Under the pieces are notes generated by a model. The model saw nothing but the letters and a program-made list of their open reading frames with translations. It searched no databases and was not told the DNA's origin. From Prochlorococcus sp. AG-321-E21 (GTDB lineage Bacteria > Cyanobacteriota > Cyanobacteriia > PCC-6307 > Cyanobiaceae): a stretch of DNA of 36,420 nt. This document shows positions 35,256-36,420 of the stretch, piece by piece. The stretch spans positions 1 through 36,420 of the forward strand of contig QBXH01000012.1 in NCBI GenBank assembly GCA_003283415.1. Reading direction: 5' to 3'. Each line of letters starts with the position of its first letter. The first letter of the stretch is position 1. The translations under genes were made by a program, and so were the position numbers.

Positions 35256-35633
35256 TTTATTAATTTTTTAATCTCATTTATCGATTTAAAGGACTTTAGA
35301 TTTTTAATATTTTTTTTCATTAAATCTAAATTTTCATATTTATATCTTCCTTTATTTAGTTTAGATTTAAAAATCCTTTTCAAAGTTTCTTCAAAAAATA
35401 AGTTTGATATTTGATTTTGATTCATTAAAATTGAACCGCCAATTGAAGAAAGAATCATTGCATTTTTTTCTTGATGATTATTTTTAGAATTAGGGTATGG
35501 AATTAAAATTGATGGTTTTTCAGTTTGTATAAGTTCATTTATTGTTCCTGCTCCAGATCTTGATATTACGAGATCACAGTTTTGCATCAAAGATGCAATT
35601 TGATTAGTAAATTTCTTTTGAACATAATTATAT
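35234..35633 (-). pseudogene. murG: murG, 3' part only (UDP-GlcNAc lipid I transferase)
   Basis: MurG adds GlcNAc to lipid I to make lipid II for peptidoglycan. Only the C-terminal UDP-GlcNAc-binding domain is here, about 133 codons of an expected roughly 360: [21 protein letters not shown], then DLVISRSGAGTINEL and ILIPYPNSKNNHQEKNA, then a basic helical tail. The coding sense is clean with no stops up to about 35633, where it meets pgk sequence; in this frame a stop follows at 35641-35639. The N-terminal domain (GGTGGH motif) is absent. Because murG is normally essential, this may be a join artefact. Confidence 0.85.
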
Positions 35634-36165
35634 GATTTTTACTTTTTATAAGGCAAGAGGGTTAGATGTTGGGAAGAGTCTTGTTGAGGAAGATAAACTT
35701 GAACTAGCAAGAAATTTAGAGGCAAAAGCAAAAACTAAAGGAGTTGAACTTCTTTTACCATCTGATGTATTACTTGCAAATGAGTTTTCTCCCACTGCCG
35801 AAAGTAAAGTTTCTCAAATAGATTCAATAAGTGGTGATTGGATGGGTCTAGACATTGGGCCACAATCAATCAAAGTCTTCCAAAATGCTCTTGCCGAGTG
35901 CAAAACAATTATTTGGAATGGTCCAATGGGTGTTTTTGAATTTGATAAATTTGCTGAAGGTACAAATGCAATAGCAACAACCTTGGCAGATTTAAGTTCT
36001 TTCTCTGAGGTTTGTACAATTATTGGTGGAGGAGATTCTGTAGCCGCAGTTGAGAAAGCTGGCTTGGCTGAAAAAATGTCACATATTTCTACTGGTGGAG
36101 GTGCTAGTTTAGAACTTTTAGAAGGTAAAACTTTGCCTGGAGTAGCTGCTTTAAAAGACGCTTAA
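35632..36165 (+). pseudogene. pgk: pgk, 3' part only (phosphoglycerate kinase)
   Basis: Phosphoglycerate kinase serves both the Calvin cycle and glycolysis. The 177 codons correspond to the C-terminal nucleotide-binding domain, starting at [20 protein letters not shown], which inside an intact enzyme follows a GGxM stretch near residue 225 of about 402. Present: [43 protein letters not shown] and [19 protein letters not shown]. The codons just left of the ATG do not encode the expected GGG but read as murG on the other strand. The ATG at 35632 is therefore an internal Met, not a start. No ribosome site is present. Confidence 0.9.
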
Positions 36166-36166
36166 A

Positions 36167-36420
36167 TTACATTTTTTCGACAATTTCAACGCTTTTGGTG
36201 AAAGAAACTGTTCCTTTTGGATGAGCGATAATACCCGACCATATTTGTCTAGTTGGTTTGGAAGAAGCTCTAGTCGTTTTGAAAATGCCTCCAGATACCA
36301 AAGGCTCAATATTGATTTCTTGTTTTAAATAAGTTTCATCCTGATGAGATATTATTCCTCCGGCTATAATTACATCACCAAGTGGTTCATTTAGAATAAT
36401 ATCGATATCATATTTTGCAC
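36167..36420 (-). CDS. Unknown protein, C-terminal 84 residues (runs off the window)
   Basis: An open minus-strand frame enters from the window edge and ends with TAA at 36169-36167, one base from the pgk stop. The fragment is beta-rich looking with alternating hydrophobic residues (DIDIILNEPLGDVIIAGGII) and ends SFTKSVEIVEKM; two GG turns and a conserved-looking Trp (QIWSG) are visible. I do not recognise the family. Codon use matches the neighbours and the tail-to-tail packing with pgk is typical of this genome, so I believe it is coding. Confidence 0.7.
   Translation of the reverse strand, partial: AKYDIDIILNEPLGDVIIAGGIISHQDETYLKQEINIEPLVSGGIFKTTRASSKPTRQIWSGIIAHPKGTVSFTKSVEIVEKM

Overview
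The window looks like chromosome from a high-light-adapted Prochlorococcus (marine picocyanobacterium). The DNA is very AT-rich, genes are tightly packed, and there is photosystem II (psbA, psbO), CP12, a BicA/SbtA-type bicarbonate transport set and a cyanobacterial secE-nusG-rplKAJL block. From memory the gene order matches the HL strains around psbA. I see no tRNA, rRNA, CRISPR array, integrase or insertion sequence. This assignment rests on reading motifs, not on a search.

Layout. 1-6.3 kb, plus strand: a small DUF2555-like gene, coaBC, psbO, sat (ATP sulfurylase), ftsH and a KDPG-aldolase-like gene. 6.3-11.5 kb, minus strand: aroC, then two psbA genes carried on a 1240-bp directly repeated unit (promoter, gene, terminator) that I find identical in both copies, separated by 580 bp of non-coding DNA, then an aspartoacylase-like gene. 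11.5-12.8 kb, plus: a GST-like gene and a short CP12. 12.8-18.0 kb, minus: a small unknown gene, obgE, mutS2, a glyoxalase-like gene and hemB. 18.2-21.2 kb, plus: a bicA-like SulP transporter, sbtA and sbtB, packed as one operon. 21.2-22.2 kb, minus: a thioredoxin-reductase-like flavoprotein without an NADPH motif. 22.4-24.4 kb, plus: a small coiled-coil protein coupled to an ABC1/UbiB kinase. 24.4-25.7 kb, minus: enolase. 26.0-35.3 kb, plus: a ClpB-like unfoldase, secE, nusG, rplK, rplA, rplJ, rplL, rnhA, pyrD and a CobC/HisC-like aminotransferase. 35.2-36.4 kb: a 3' fragment of murG (minus) joined head to head with a 3' fragment of pgk (plus), then the 3' part of an unknown gene.

How the genes work together. 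Much of the window serves photosynthesis and carbon fixation: D1 and PsbO for water oxidation, FtsH for thylakoid protein turnover, the transporter operon for bicarbonate supply, CP12 for Calvin-cycle gating, and HemB and CobC-like steps for tetrapyrroles and corrinoids. The rest is core growth machinery.

The points most worth a second look are the murG/pgk junction, which removes the front of two normally essential genes and so may be an assembly or amplification chimera; the homogenised psbA pair, whose spacer holds a degenerate second copy of the upstream DNA and a foldable element next to only one promoter; a ClpB-like protein that has lost the arginine fingers of its first ATPase ring; and several dyad-symmetric sites upstream of operons.
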